The notes: generated from the letters alone by a model not told the origin. Shown: positions 1-6,155, numbered from the stretch's first letter. The stretch: DNA of 7,695 nucleotides from Paracoccaceae bacterium (GCA_021648225.1 JAKITE010000128.1:1-7695), one strand, 5' to 3'. Numbers and translations are program-made.

Positions 1-768
1 GGCAATAAAAAATATGTATTGCGCAGCGGCAGCGACATTCCCGAACATAACCTGTTGCGCTCCGCAGATCTTGCGGCCAGTCGCGCCGCCCATCTGGCGG
101 GCCTGTCGCCAAAAGTGCATTATGCCGAAAACGGCCTGACGGTGATTGATTATATAGACTCAAAAACCCTGAGCGAACCCGACACAAGACAGCCCGAAAT
201 GCTGGCCCGCATCATTCCGTTAATGCAACGCTGTCACCGCGAGGTGCCAAAACATTTCCGAGGCCCTGCCCTGATATTCTGGGTGTTCCACGCCATCCGC
301 GATTATGTCGAAAACCTGCAGGAGCGCGGCTCGGGCTACGCTGCCAAATTCCCCGAATATCTGGCGATTAACGCAATGCTGGAAGATGCTTCCGGCCCGT
401 TTGAAATCGGGTTTTGCCATAATGACTGGATGGCCGCCAATATTCTGGATGATGGCGCGCGGCTTTGGCTGATTGACTGGGATTATGGCGGCTTTAACAC
501 GCCCTTGTTTGATCTGGGCGGTCTGGCATCCAATAACAGCTTTTCGCAATCCGATGAATTATCGATGCTGGAGCAATATTTTGACGGGCCGGTAGATGGT
601 AAATTGATGCACCGCTATTATGCCATGAAAGCCGCCAGTATGCTGCGCGAGGTATTATGGAGCATGTTATCCGAAATCACCTCGCCGCTGGACATAGATT
701 ATGCAGCTTATACAGTGGAGCAACTGGTGCGGTTTGAGCGCAGCCTTGATACCTTTAAGCAAAGCTAA
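1..768 (+). CDS. Choline-kinase/LicA-like phosphotransferase, 5' end cut by window edge
   Basis: The reading frame is already open at base 1 and ends at TAA 766-768, so 255 C-terminal residues are visible and the true start lies upstream. An ATG-less stretch reading GNKKYVLRSGSD at the window edge looks like the glycine-rich nucleotide-loop/beta-strand end of a kinase-like N-lobe. The catalytic core is clear: CHNDWMAANIL (Brenner-type HxD...N, about residues 139-149 of the visible part), followed by the metal-binding WLIDWDYGG about 13 residues later and then FDLGGLASNN. This combination is typical of the choline/ethanolamine kinase and aminoglycoside phosphotransferase superfamily, cytosolic enzymes that transfer the ATP gamma-phosphate to a small hydroxylated substrate. 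The DWDYGG form favours the choline-kinase/LicA side. The next gene, a dimethylglycine-dehydrogenase-type enzyme, starts 10 bases after the stop, so co-transcription and a methylated-amine substrate are inferred. The exact substrate cannot be read from the sequence. Confidence 0.86.
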   Translation, partial: GNKKYVLRSGSDIPEHNLLRSADLAASRAAHLAGLSPKVHYAENGLTVIDYIDSKTLSEPDTRQPEMLARIIPLMQRCHREVPKHFRGPALIFWVFHAIRDYVENLQERGSGYAAKFPEYLAINAMLEDASGPFEIGFCHNDWMAANILDDGARLWLIDWDYGGFNTPLFDLGGLASNNSFSQSDELSMLEQYFDGPVDGKLMHRYYAMKAASMLREVLWSMLSEITSPLDIDYAAYTVEQLVRFERSLDTFKQS

Positions 769-778
769 TGGTGCCCTT

Positions 779-3217
779 ATGAAACCCCTGCCAACATCGT
801 CAAAAACAGTTGTCATCGGCGGCGGCATCATGGGCTGTTCCACCGCCTATCACCTTGCCAAAACGGGCGTGGAATGCACCTTGCTGGAACGCAAAAAGCT
901 GACCTCCGGCACCACGTTTCATGCGGCGGGGCTGGTGGGACAATTGCGCTCCAACGCCAATATTACGCAATTGCTGGGCTATTCCGTTGATCTTTATAAG
1001 TCGCTTGAGGCGGAAACCGGCCTTGGCACCGGCTGGAAAATGAATGGCGGTTTGCGGCTGGCCTGCAATGCCGATCGCTGGATTGAAGTGCAACGCCAAG
1101 CCACCACCGCCCATTCTTTTGGCTTGCAAATGGACCTGCTTAGCCCGAGCGAGGCACAGGATTTATGGCCTTTGATGAACATTGACGATGTGATCGGTGC
1201 GGCGTTTATGCCCACCGACGGGCAGGCAAACCCGTCAGACATAACGCAAGCCCTTGCCAAGGGCGCGCGCATGGCTGGCGCTCAAATATTTGAAGATTGC
1301 AAGGTATTAGACCTTGAAATCGAAAAGGGCCGTATTGTTGCAGTTCTCACCGAACATGGCCGGATCGCTTGCGAAAAAGTAGTAGTCTGCGCAGGGCAAT
1401 GGACCCGCGATTTTGCGGCACGGTTCGGGGTTTCTGTGCCGCTGGTCAGCATGGAGCACCAGTATATGGTGACCGAACCCATTGACGGAATACCAAAAAA
1501 CCTGCCCACCCTGCGCGACCCCGACCGCCTGACCTATTACAAAGAAGAAGTCGGCGGGCTGGTGATGGGGGGGTATGAAAACAACCCGATCCCTTGGGCG
1601 GTGGATGGCATTCCCGACGGGTTCCATTATTCCTTGCTCGACAGTAATTTTGACCATTTCGAACCGCTGATGGAATTGGCGCTGGGTCGGGTTCCGGCCT
1701 TGGCAAATGCGGGCATCAAAACCCTGACCAACGGGCCGGAAAGCTTTACGCCGGATGGTAATTTTATCATCGGCGAAGCGCCCGAGCTGGCCAATTTTTT
1801 TGTTGGCGCGGGGTTTAATGCTTTTGGCATTGCGGCCGGTGGTGGCGCGGGTATGGCCTTGGCGGAATGGGTGGCCAATGGCGGCCCCCCGTATGATTTA
1901 TGGTCGGCGGATATCCGGCGCTTTGGCCAGCCGCATCGTGATGTGGATTGGGTGCGTTCACGCAGCGTTGAGGCTTACGGCAAGCATTACACCATGGATT
2001 GGCCACTAGAAGAAAACCGGTCCGTGCGCGAAAACCGCCTATCGCCGCTTTACCAAACCCTGAAAGACCAAGGTGCTGTATTTGGCGAAAAGCTGGGTTG
2101 GGAGCGGCCAAACTGGTTTGCAACGGGCGATGAACCGGCACAGGATGAATACGGTTTTGGCCGTCAAAACTGGTTTGACGCAGTTGGCCGCGAACACAAA
2201 GCCTGCCGCGAGGCCGCTGCGCTGTTTGACCAAAGCTCTTTTGCCAAATTCGAGCTGAACGGGCCGGATGCTTTGGCCGCGCTTAACTGGATTTGCAGCA
2301 ATAATATTGACCGTCCGGTCGGGGCGCTGATCTATACACAAATGTTGAATGATGCGGGTGGCATTGAATGTGACCTGACCGTGGCGCGGGTTGCCAAAGA
2401 CAGGTTTTACATCGTTACCGGCACCGGTTTTGCCACCCGTGATTTTGACTGGATCAGGCGCAATATCCCGCATGGGTCGGATTGTGTATTGAGCGAGGTC
2501 ACCAATCAAAACGCGGTGCTTGCCTTGATGGGACCATCTGCACGGCGAATACTGGTGCGGGTGTCACGCGATAATCTGGGCAACGCGGCATTCCCGTTTG
2601 GCACCTGCCAAACCATCCGGATTGCCGGTCATAAGGTTCTGGCCCTGCGGGTTACCTATGTTGGCGAACTGGGCTGGGAGCTGCATTTTCCGGTAGAACA
2701 CGCTGTGAAAATATATAGCGCATTGATGGAAGCAGGCGGGCGTTATGGCATGATCAATGCCGGTTACCGCGCCATTGAATCCCTGCGCCTTGAAAAAGCC
2801 TATCGCGCATGGGGCGCCGATATCGGGCCGGACCACACCCCGTTCGAGGCCGGATTGGGCTGGGCGATAAAGCTGGGCAGGGATATTGATTTTAAGGGCC
2901 GTGCTGCCATGGAAGCGCAAAAATCCAGCGGGGTTAGCAAGTTAATGGCGGGATTTATGGTTGCCGACCCTGACGTGGTTTTGCTGGGTCGCGAGACGGT
3001 TTTTCGCAATGGTGAACGCATCGGCTGGCTGTCTTCGGCCGGATATGGCCATACCATCGGGGCCTCGATTGGCTACGGGTTTGTGCGGGCCAAAGACGTG
3101 GATGCCGATTTTGTAATGGCAGGGGAATACGAGCTGGAAGTAGCCAGCAAACGGGTTGCTGCGCGGGTGTTTATGGGCGCGCTATACGATGCCGCGATGG
3201 TGCGGGTAAAAGCCTGA
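779..3217 (+). CDS. FAD-dependent dimethylglycine/sarcosine dehydrogenase-type enzyme with GcvT domain
   Basis: This 812-residue two-part enzyme is of the DMGDH/SarDH family. It oxidatively demethylates an N-methyl amine on FAD and passes the one-carbon unit to tetrahydrofolate. The N-terminal DAO half (about 10-370) has the dinucleotide fold VVIGGGIMGCSTAYHLA and an acidic end at E37. It also has GTTFHAAGL, where His48 corresponds to the histidine that carries covalent FAD in mammalian DMGDH. A typical FAD-closing segment, NFFVGAGFNAFGIAAGGGAGMALAEW in pattern, sits near 340-365. After a linker (about 375-435, ending LGWERPNWF) comes the GcvT half with LFDQSS (about 482), ALMGPSAR, YVGELGWELH (about 627), RLEKAYRAWG (about 670) and PFEAGLGW, then a GCV_T C-terminal barrel. 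ATG 779 is chosen because the family N-terminus begins here. An upstream in-frame ATG at 701 would lie inside the preceding gene and add 26 unrelated residues. The Shine-Dalgarno sequence is weak, so translation may be coupled to the upstream gene. Whether the substrate is dimethylglycine, sarcosine or another methylamine is not decidable here. Confidence 0.9.
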   Translation: MKPLPTSSKTVVIGGGIMGCSTAYHLAKTGVECTLLERKKLTSGTTFHAAGLVGQLRSNANITQLLGYSVDLYKSLEAETGLGTGWKMNGGLRLACNADRWIEVQRQATTAHSFGLQMDLLSPSEAQDLWPLMNIDDVIGAAFMPTDGQANPSDITQALAKGARMAGAQIFEDCKVLDLEIEKGRIVAVLTEHGRIACEKVVVCAGQWTRDFAARFGVSVPLVSMEHQYMVTEPIDGIPKNLPTLRDPDRLTYYKEEVGGLVMGGYENNPIPWAVDGIPDGFHYSLLDSNFDHFEPLMELALGRVPALANAGIKTLTNGPESFTPDGNFIIGEAPELANFFVGAGFNAFGIAAGGGAGMALAEWVANGGPPYDLWSADIRRFGQPHRDVDWVRSRSVEAYGKHYTMDWPLEENRSVRENRLSPLYQTLKDQGAVFGEKLGWERPNWFATGDEPAQDEYGFGRQNWFDAVGREHKACREAAALFDQSSFAKFELNGPDALAALNWICSNNIDRPVGALIYTQMLNDAGGIECDLTVARVAKDRFYIVTGTGFATRDFDWIRRNIPHGSDCVLSEVTNQNAVLALMGPSARRILVRVSRDNLGNAAFPFGTCQTIRIAGHKVLALRVTYVGELGWELHFPVEHAVKIYSALMEAGGRYGMINAGYRAIESLRLEKAYRAWGADIGPDHTPFEAGLGWAIKLGRDIDFKGRAAMEAQKSSGVSKLMAGFMVADPDVVLLGRETVFRNGERIGWLSSAGYGHTIGASIGYGFVRAKDVDADFVMAGEYELEVASKRVAARVFMGALYDAAMVRVKA

Positions 3218-3220
3218 CAA

Positions 3221-3252
3221 AGGGGCTGCCGCCCCTCTTGAGCTTTGCTCAA
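3221..3252 (+). terminator. Tandem hairpins after the FAD/GcvT gene, possible terminator
   Basis: Four bases after the stop codon, AGGGGC (3221-3226) and GCCCCT (3231-3236) form a perfect 6-bp stem around a TGCC loop. Immediately after it, TTGAGC (3238-3243) and GCTCAA (3247-3252) form a second perfect 6-bp stem with a TTT loop. Neither is followed by a long T-run (the next TATTTTT is at about 3266-3272), so this is not a classical intrinsic terminator. It may act as an RNA 3'-end stabiliser or a weak terminator. Confidence 0.5.
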
Positions 3253-3440
3253 TTCACCCTGCGAGTATTTTTGCAACAAAGAAACTGAGCAGGCAGAAGC
3301 GTCACATTTTGTTCAAATGCGGTAAAAACCATGTCAGGCTGGTGCAAAACACGCCGCAGGCGTTAATGCTACCTAGCAGCAGCACATGATGGGGAATCCG
3401 AGCGAAGCGAGGCCACGGCCCGAAGGGCGGGCTTGGTGAC
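3253..3440. other. Non-coding spacer between convergent genes, with repeat-like and folded segments
   Basis: No credible reading frame on either strand. Three parts can be distinguished. Bases 3254-3290 (TTCACCCTGCGAGTATTTTT, then CAACAAAGAAACTGA) resemble, from memory, a segment seen after many Rhodobacterales genes; this was not checked. Bases 3342-3385 can fold into a small three-stem element, listed separately. Bases 3396-3433 are GC-rich and contain short palindromic units (GGCC-AC-GGCC 3411-3420 and the overlapping GCCC-GAA-GGGC 3418-3428), and may be a REP-like repeat. On the minus strand the last hairpin has a TTC loop and lies 13 bases after the hsp20 stop. It could help end that transcript, although no T-run follows. 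Confidence 0.5.
3342..3385. other. Possible three-stem folded element (function unknown)
   Basis: GTGC (3342-3345) pairs with GCAC (3382-3385) and encloses two hairpins: ACGCC-GCA-GGCGT (3351-3363, 5 bp) and TGCT(ACCT)AGCA (3367-3378), or the alternative TGCT...AGCA pairing at 3367-3370 with 3378-3381. In the alternative pairing an extra pair is A-C on the plus strand but G-U on the minus strand, a slight hint that the minus strand is the folded RNA. No promoter was recognised and the outer stem is only 4 bp. It may simply be part of an intergenic repeat or the hsp20 3' untranslated region. Confidence 0.25.
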
Positions 3441-3851
3441 CTATTTTCCCTTATTGATTTTAATGGTTTGCACCACGGTTTCGGGCATGGTGCGATCCAG
3501 ATCGATATGCAAAAGACCGTTTTGCGTCACCGCACCCAGCACCTCTACGCCATCCGCCAGCACGAATGAGCGCTGAAACTGGCGCGCGGCAATGCCGCGA
3601 TGCAGAAACACCCGATCCTCGGCCTCGGAGGGCTGAACGCCGCGCACCATAAGCTGGTTGTCTTCGACCGTGATGTGCAGGTTTTCCTCGGCAAATCCCG
3701 CCACTGCCAGCGTGATGCGATAGGCATTCGGGCCGCTTTGCTCAATATTATAAGGCGGGTAAGCATCATTGCGGGCTGATCGTTCGACCAGCCGGTCGAG
3801 TTGTTCAAACCCCAAAAGATACGGGTGCGCGGAAAAACTGGATTTAGTCAT
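3441..3851 (-). CDS. Small heat-shock protein, Hsp20/IbpA family
   Basis: The 136-residue cytosolic holdase chaperone would bind unfolding proteins without ATP and hand them to DnaK/ClpB-type refolding machines. A short N-terminal arm (1-30) precedes the alpha-crystallin domain (about 33-122: YNIEQSGPNAYRITLAVAGF, then EDNQLMVRG, FLHRGIAARQFQRSFVLAD). The diagnostic A-x-x-x-N-G-x-L signature is AVTQNGLLHIDL at 107-118. The C-terminal tail carries the oligomer-locking I-x-I motif as IKI (130-132). The frame is open 57 codons upstream, but ATG 3849-3851 is preferred: it has an AAGGA Shine-Dalgarno sequence 7 bases before it and gives the normal length and N-terminus of IbpA-like class A proteins. 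Regulation appears layered: a sigma-32-like promoter and an RNA hairpin that hides the Shine-Dalgarno sequence, both described separately. It is divergent from the ydcH-purEK unit. A symbol such as hspA or ibpA cannot be assigned without comparison to a reference strain. Confidence 0.93.
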   Translation of the reverse strand: MTKSSFSAHPYLLGFEQLDRLVERSARNDAYPPYNIEQSGPNAYRITLAVAGFAEENLHITVEDNQLMVRGVQPSEAEDRVFLHRGIAARQFQRSFVLADGVEVLGAVTQNGLLHIDLDRTMPETVVQTIKINKGK

Positions 3852-3911
3852 ATAAAAGTCCTTAGCAAAGCGACTTGGATTAATTGCCCTGATATTCAGC
3901 GACAATACAGT
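3852..3911 (-). promoter_or_regulatory. ROSE-like RNA thermometer in the hsp20 leader
   Basis: In the hsp20 leader RNA, AAGUC-(G)-CUU pairs with AAGGACUU across a UGCU loop, covering genomic 3856-3876. That gives 8 base pairs with one bulged G, and the Shine-Dalgarno AAGGA (3859-3863) is completely buried. The segment UCGCU opposite AGGA with a bulged G matches the U(U/C)GCU signature of ROSE thermometers, known from rhizobial small heat-shock genes. A second small hairpin, CUGA-AUA-UCAG (3889-3899), lies upstream, giving a short two-hairpin leader of roughly 55-60 bases if the predicted promoter is right. The expected behaviour, inferred, is that translation is blocked at normal temperature and released when the hairpin melts. 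The pairing was done by eye, with no energy calculation. Confidence 0.68.
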
Positions 3912-3913
3912 AA

Positions 3914-3941
3914 ATATGCGGATTTTTTGACCTAAAACAAG
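3914..3941 (-). promoter_or_regulatory. Sigma-32 (RpoH)-like promoter for hsp20
   Basis: Reading the minus strand, CTTGTTT (3941-3935) is followed after 13 bases by CCGCATAT (3921-3914). This resembles the heat-shock consensus CTTGAAA-N(11-16)-CCCCATNT: the CTTG core and the CCnCATnT pattern are kept, while the AAA of the -35 element is not. Transcription would start around 3906-3911, just upstream of the ROSE-like leader. An Hsp20 gene is a typical RpoH target, which supports the call. Confidence 0.55.
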
Positions 3942-3964
3942 TAGGGGAATGCTGCAATCCCCTA
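3942..3964. promoter_or_regulatory. 23-bp near-perfect dyad, possible operator between hsp20 and ydcH-purEK
   Basis: TAGGGGA (3942-3948) and TCCCCTA (3958-3964) are exact inverted repeats. The spacer continues the symmetry as TGC-T-GCA (3950-3956), so 10 of 11 positions match around T3953, with one A/A mismatch (3949/3957). It touches the -35 element of the hsp20 promoter and overlaps a -10-like TATAGA (3963-3968) that could serve ydcH-purEK. The -35 partner of that TATAGA is poor, and TTGACC at 3927-3932 lies 30 bases away. The layout fits a regulator binding site. The sequence is not the CIRCE element nor the E. coli PurR box, and no regulator gene is present in the window. Confidence 0.45.
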
Positions 3965-3993
3965 TAGACTGGCTCAAACTACAGGAATAGCGC

Positions 3994-4212
3994 ATGAAAA
4001 CGCCCCCGACCATGAGCCACAATGAGTTGCTGCGCTATGAATTGCAGATATTTCGTCAGGATCACCGCGATCTGGACGAAGCGATTCAGGCGCTTCAGGA
4101 TGCAGGGCGGGTGGATATGTTAACGCTGCAACGGCTCAAACGTCGAAAATTGGCCCTGAAAGACAAGATTGCGCGCATTTCTTCGGACCTGAACCCCGAT
4201 ATTATTGCTTGA
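3994..4212 (+). CDS. DUF465 / YdcH-family small protein
   Basis: This 72-residue soluble protein has no signal peptide or membrane segment. Its core, YELQIFRQDHRDLDEAIQALQ (15-35), then DMLTLQRLKRRKLALKDKIARI (41-62) and NPDIIA at the end, is the helix-turn-helix hairpin pattern of the DUF465/YdcH family. These are predicted to be mostly helical, coiled-coil-like and highly charged. Their molecular role is not established. ATG 3994 has AGGA at 3983-3986 as ribosome binding site. ATG 4012 (MSHNELL) is a possible alternative start that matches some family N-termini but lacks a close Shine-Dalgarno sequence. It is followed after 46 bases by purE in the same direction, an arrangement I recall as common in Rhodobacterales, so it is probably the first gene of the purEK transcript. 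Confidence 0.85.
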   Translation: MKTPPTMSHNELLRYELQIFRQDHRDLDEAIQALQDAGRVDMLTLQRLKRRKLALKDKIARISSDLNPDIIA

Positions 4213-4258
4213 AATCTGCTTGGGCAGCGGTATGTTGCCTTTTTGCAAGGAGCGCCGC

Positions 4259-4747
4259 ATGGAAAACCCCCGGGTCGGGATAATTATGGGCAGCCAGTCC
4301 GATTGGCCAACCATGGCCGAGGCTGCAAATGTGCTGGAAGCACTGGCTGTGCCATTTGAAACCCGCATTATCAGCGCCCATCGCACCCCTGACCGGATGT
4401 TTGAATATGCCAGCGGCGCGGTTGATGCAGGGTTGCAGGTTATCATCGCCGGTGCCGGTGGTGCCGCGCATTTGCCCGGCATGATCGCCGCCAAAACCCG
4501 CATTCCGGTTTTGGGCGTGCCGGTGCAATCTGCCGCCCTTTCGGGGCAGGATTCATTACTTTCAATTGTGCAAATGCCAAAGGGTATTCCGGTGGGCACA
4601 TTGGCAATCGGTGCCGCCGGTGCTGCCAATGCAGGCCTGTTGGCAGCGGCAATTCTGGCCAATCATGATGCAGGGCTGGCAGCGCGGCTGGATGCCTATC
4701 GCGCGGCCCAGACCGATGCAATAGCACTGGACCCGCGCGATGGTTGA
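4259..4747 (+). CDS. purE: N5-carboxyaminoimidazole ribonucleotide mutase (PurE, class I)
   Basis: PurE moves the carboxyl group of N5-CAIR to carbon 4, giving CAIR, a cytosolic step of de novo purine synthesis. The 162-residue length is normal for bacterial PurE. Visible motifs are MGSQSDWPT (10-18, phosphate and carboxylate binding), SAHRTP (39-44, with His41 in the position of the catalytic histidine), GAGGAAHLPGM (65-75), and the long conserved run GVPVQS...DSLLSIVQMPKGIPVGTLAIG with AGAANAGLLAA. The presence of SAHRTP and of a purK partner supports class I (N5-CAIR mutase) rather than the direct AIR carboxylase class II. ATG 4259 is chosen for AAGGAG (4247-4252) with 6-base spacing. The open frame extends upstream to 4205 but has no family sequence there. 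The last codons overlap the purK start. Confidence 0.96.
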   Translation: MENPRVGIIMGSQSDWPTMAEAANVLEALAVPFETRIISAHRTPDRMFEYASGAVDAGLQVIIAGAGGAAHLPGMIAAKTRIPVLGVPVQSAALSGQDSLLSIVQMPKGIPVGTLAIGAAGAANAGLLAAAILANHDAGLAARLDAYRAAQTDAIALDPRDG

Positions 4748-5801
4748 TTTGTTACCGCCGGGCAGCATAATCGGCATTTTAGGTGGCGGTCAACTGGGGC
4801 GGATGCTTTCGGTTGCGGCATCGCGGCTGGGCCTGAAAACCCATATTTTTGAGCCAAACCAAAACCCGCCCGCCGGTCAGGTGGCAGATAAGGTTACCAC
4901 CGCCCCCTATGATGATCTGGCGGCGCTTGGGCAATTTGCGGCATCGGTTGATGTGATTACTTACGAGTTTGAAAACATCCCCACAGCGGCGCTGGACCAT
5001 CTGGAAAATCTGCGCCCTATTCACCCTAACCGCAAGGCATTGGCCAGCAGTCAGGACCGGATTGTCGAAAAAAACTTTTTACAAAACCTTGGCCTGAATG
5101 TGGCACCTTTTGCACAGGTGGACACGCTGGCAGGTTTGCAAGCCGCCTTGCAAACCATTGGCACGCCTTGCATTTTGAAAACCCGCCGCTTTGGCTATGA
5201 TGGCAAGGGGCAGGTCCGGATTGATGATATTGCCGAGGCCAGCACCGCGTTTAATGCCCTCAACGGCGCGCCTGCGGTGCTGGAAGGGTTTGTAAATTTT
5301 GAACGCGAGGTTTCGGTGATTGCCGCGCGCAGCCAAAATGGCGAAGTTGCCTGTTATGACCCCGGCGAAAACGTGCATCGCAGCGGCATTTTGCACACAA
5401 CCACGGTGCCCGCACAGCTAAATCTGGCCCAGCAGACCGATGCGGTTATTCTGGCGGGACGTATTTTGAATGCGCTGGATTATGTCGGAGTGATGGGGGT
5501 GGAGCTGTTTGTGACCAAGCAAGGCCTGATCGTTAATGAAATCGCGCCTCGGGTGCATAATTCCGGCCACTGGACCCAAAACGGCTGTTTGATTGACCAG
5601 TTTGAACAGCATATCCGCGCTGTGGCGGGCTGGCCTTTGGGGGACGGGCAGCGGCATTGTAATGTGGTGATGACCAATCTGATTGGCGATGATGCCTATT
5701 CACGCGATGCAAATATCGGCCTGCATCTTTATGGCAAGGATATTGCCAAACCGGGCCGGAAAATGGGGCATGAAAATCGTATCAGCCCCATTTCCGATTA
5801 G
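4740..5801 (+). CDS. purK: N5-carboxyaminoimidazole ribonucleotide synthase (PurK)
   Basis: PurK uses ATP and bicarbonate to carboxylate AIR to N5-CAIR, the substrate of PurE. The 353-residue ATP-grasp protein has the usual order: N-terminal fold with ILGGGQLGRML (13-23), TYEFENIP (about 74-81), the ATP-grasp core with ILKTRRFGYDGKGQ (about 144-157) and the lid EGFVNFEREVSVI. VNEIAPRVHNSGHWT near 265-280 contains the metal and substrate residues. A C-terminal PurK domain (NVVMTNLIGDD, LHLYGK) completes it. ATG 4740 overlaps the purE stop by 8 bases. No good Shine-Dalgarno sequence precedes it, so translation is probably coupled to purE. The end is 12 bases from the convergent DUF2853 gene. 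All expected motifs are intact. Confidence 0.96.
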   Translation: MVDLLPPGSIIGILGGGQLGRMLSVAASRLGLKTHIFEPNQNPPAGQVADKVTTAPYDDLAALGQFAASVDVITYEFENIPTAALDHLENLRPIHPNRKALASSQDRIVEKNFLQNLGLNVAPFAQVDTLAGLQAALQTIGTPCILKTRRFGYDGKGQVRIDDIAEASTAFNALNGAPAVLEGFVNFEREVSVIAARSQNGEVACYDPGENVHRSGILHTTTVPAQLNLAQQTDAVILAGRILNALDYVGVMGVELFVTKQGLIVNEIAPRVHNSGHWTQNGCLIDQFEQHIRAVAGWPLGDGQRHCNVVMTNLIGDDAYSRDANIGLHLYGKDIAKPGRKMGHENRISPISD

Positions 5802-5808
5802 CGCATTT

Positions 5809-5827
5809 CCGGTTTATCCGTAAACGG
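5809..5827. terminator. Hairpin between convergent purK and DUF2853 genes, possible shared terminator
   Basis: GTTTA (5812-5816) pairs with TAAAC (5821-5825) around a TCCG loop. Two further pairs (CC 5809-5810 with GG 5826-5827) form if G5811 is bulged. An alternative fold is TCCGT-AA-ACGGA at 5817-5828. The hairpin covers the DUF2853 stop codon and lies 7 bases after the purK stop, the expected place for a two-way terminator in a 12-base convergent gap. No strong T-run follows on either strand, so the call is tentative. Confidence 0.33.
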
Positions 5828-6155
5828 ATTCTTTGCCGAATTTCTTGGTCAGCATGTAATAAATCACCGCGCGATATTTGTTGCGGTTGGATTTGCCATA
5901 GGTTTCGATGGCAGCGTTAATCGCATCCATCAATTCCGGCCCGTCTTTCAGGCCCAGCTTTTTGATCAGGAAATTGTCTTTGACGGTTTCCAATTCCGAC
6001 GCCTGCGAACCGGCAACCGTGGATGCATCGGCATTATAAATTGACGGGCCACAGCCGATGGTCACCTTGGTCAGCAGGTCCATATCCGGTGTCATACCAC
6101 ATTTTTCTTTAAGATCAGCAGCATAAACCGCGATAAGATCGTCTCTTTTACCCAT
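5814..6155 (-). CDS. DUF2853 family protein
   Basis: A 113-residue soluble, lysine-rich protein of unknown function. The start MGKRDDLIAVYAADLKEKCGM, the middle segment DLLTKVTIGCGPSIYNADASTVAGSQ (about residues 29-54) and the C-terminal YGKSNRNKYRAVIYYMLTKKFGKES match what I recall of the DUF2853 family, at about the normal length. No signal peptide, membrane helix or catalytic motif is evident. ATG 6153-6155 is preferred over a TTG at 6191 because AGGGAA precedes it with 7-base spacing and the family N-terminus starts there. It is separated from the upstream acyltransferase gene by 140 bases with no clear terminator or convincing promoter, so whether the two share a transcript is open. Confidence 0.85.
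   Translation of the reverse strand: MGKRDDLIAVYAADLKEKCGMTPDMDLLTKVTIGCGPSIYNADASTVAGSQASELETVKDNFLIKKLGLKDGPELMDAINAAIETYGKSNRNKYRAVIYYMLTKKFGKESVYG

Noticed and set aside
2039..2509. 156-codon minus-strand frame inside the FAD/GcvT gene
   Set aside because: Antisense shadow of a strongly conserved enzyme. The protein has no recognisable domain and high-GC third positions on the coding strand easily keep the opposite frame open.
3253..3440. SRP RNA, tmRNA or tRNA in the convergent spacer
   Set aside because: No SRP core (GGAAGGAAGCAGCC-like), no tRNA cloverleaf with a T-loop GGTTCGA box, and no tmRNA tag frame were found.
3942..3964. CIRCE (HrcA) operator
   Set aside because: Similar inverted-repeat spacing, but the halves are TAGGGGA/TCCCCTA and not TTAGCACTC/GAGTGCTAA.
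3852..4022. N-terminal extension of Hsp20 to 193 residues
   Set aside because: It would run through the thermometer hairpin, the promoter and into the ydcH start, and the added residues do not resemble the Hsp20 family. The ATG at 3851 has a proper Shine-Dalgarno sequence.
4120..4662. 180-codon minus-strand frame opposite ydcH and purE
   Set aside because: Covers two confident plus-strand genes. Its alanine/proline-rich sequence is what the PurE coding strand gives in reverse, and no ribosome binding site was seen.
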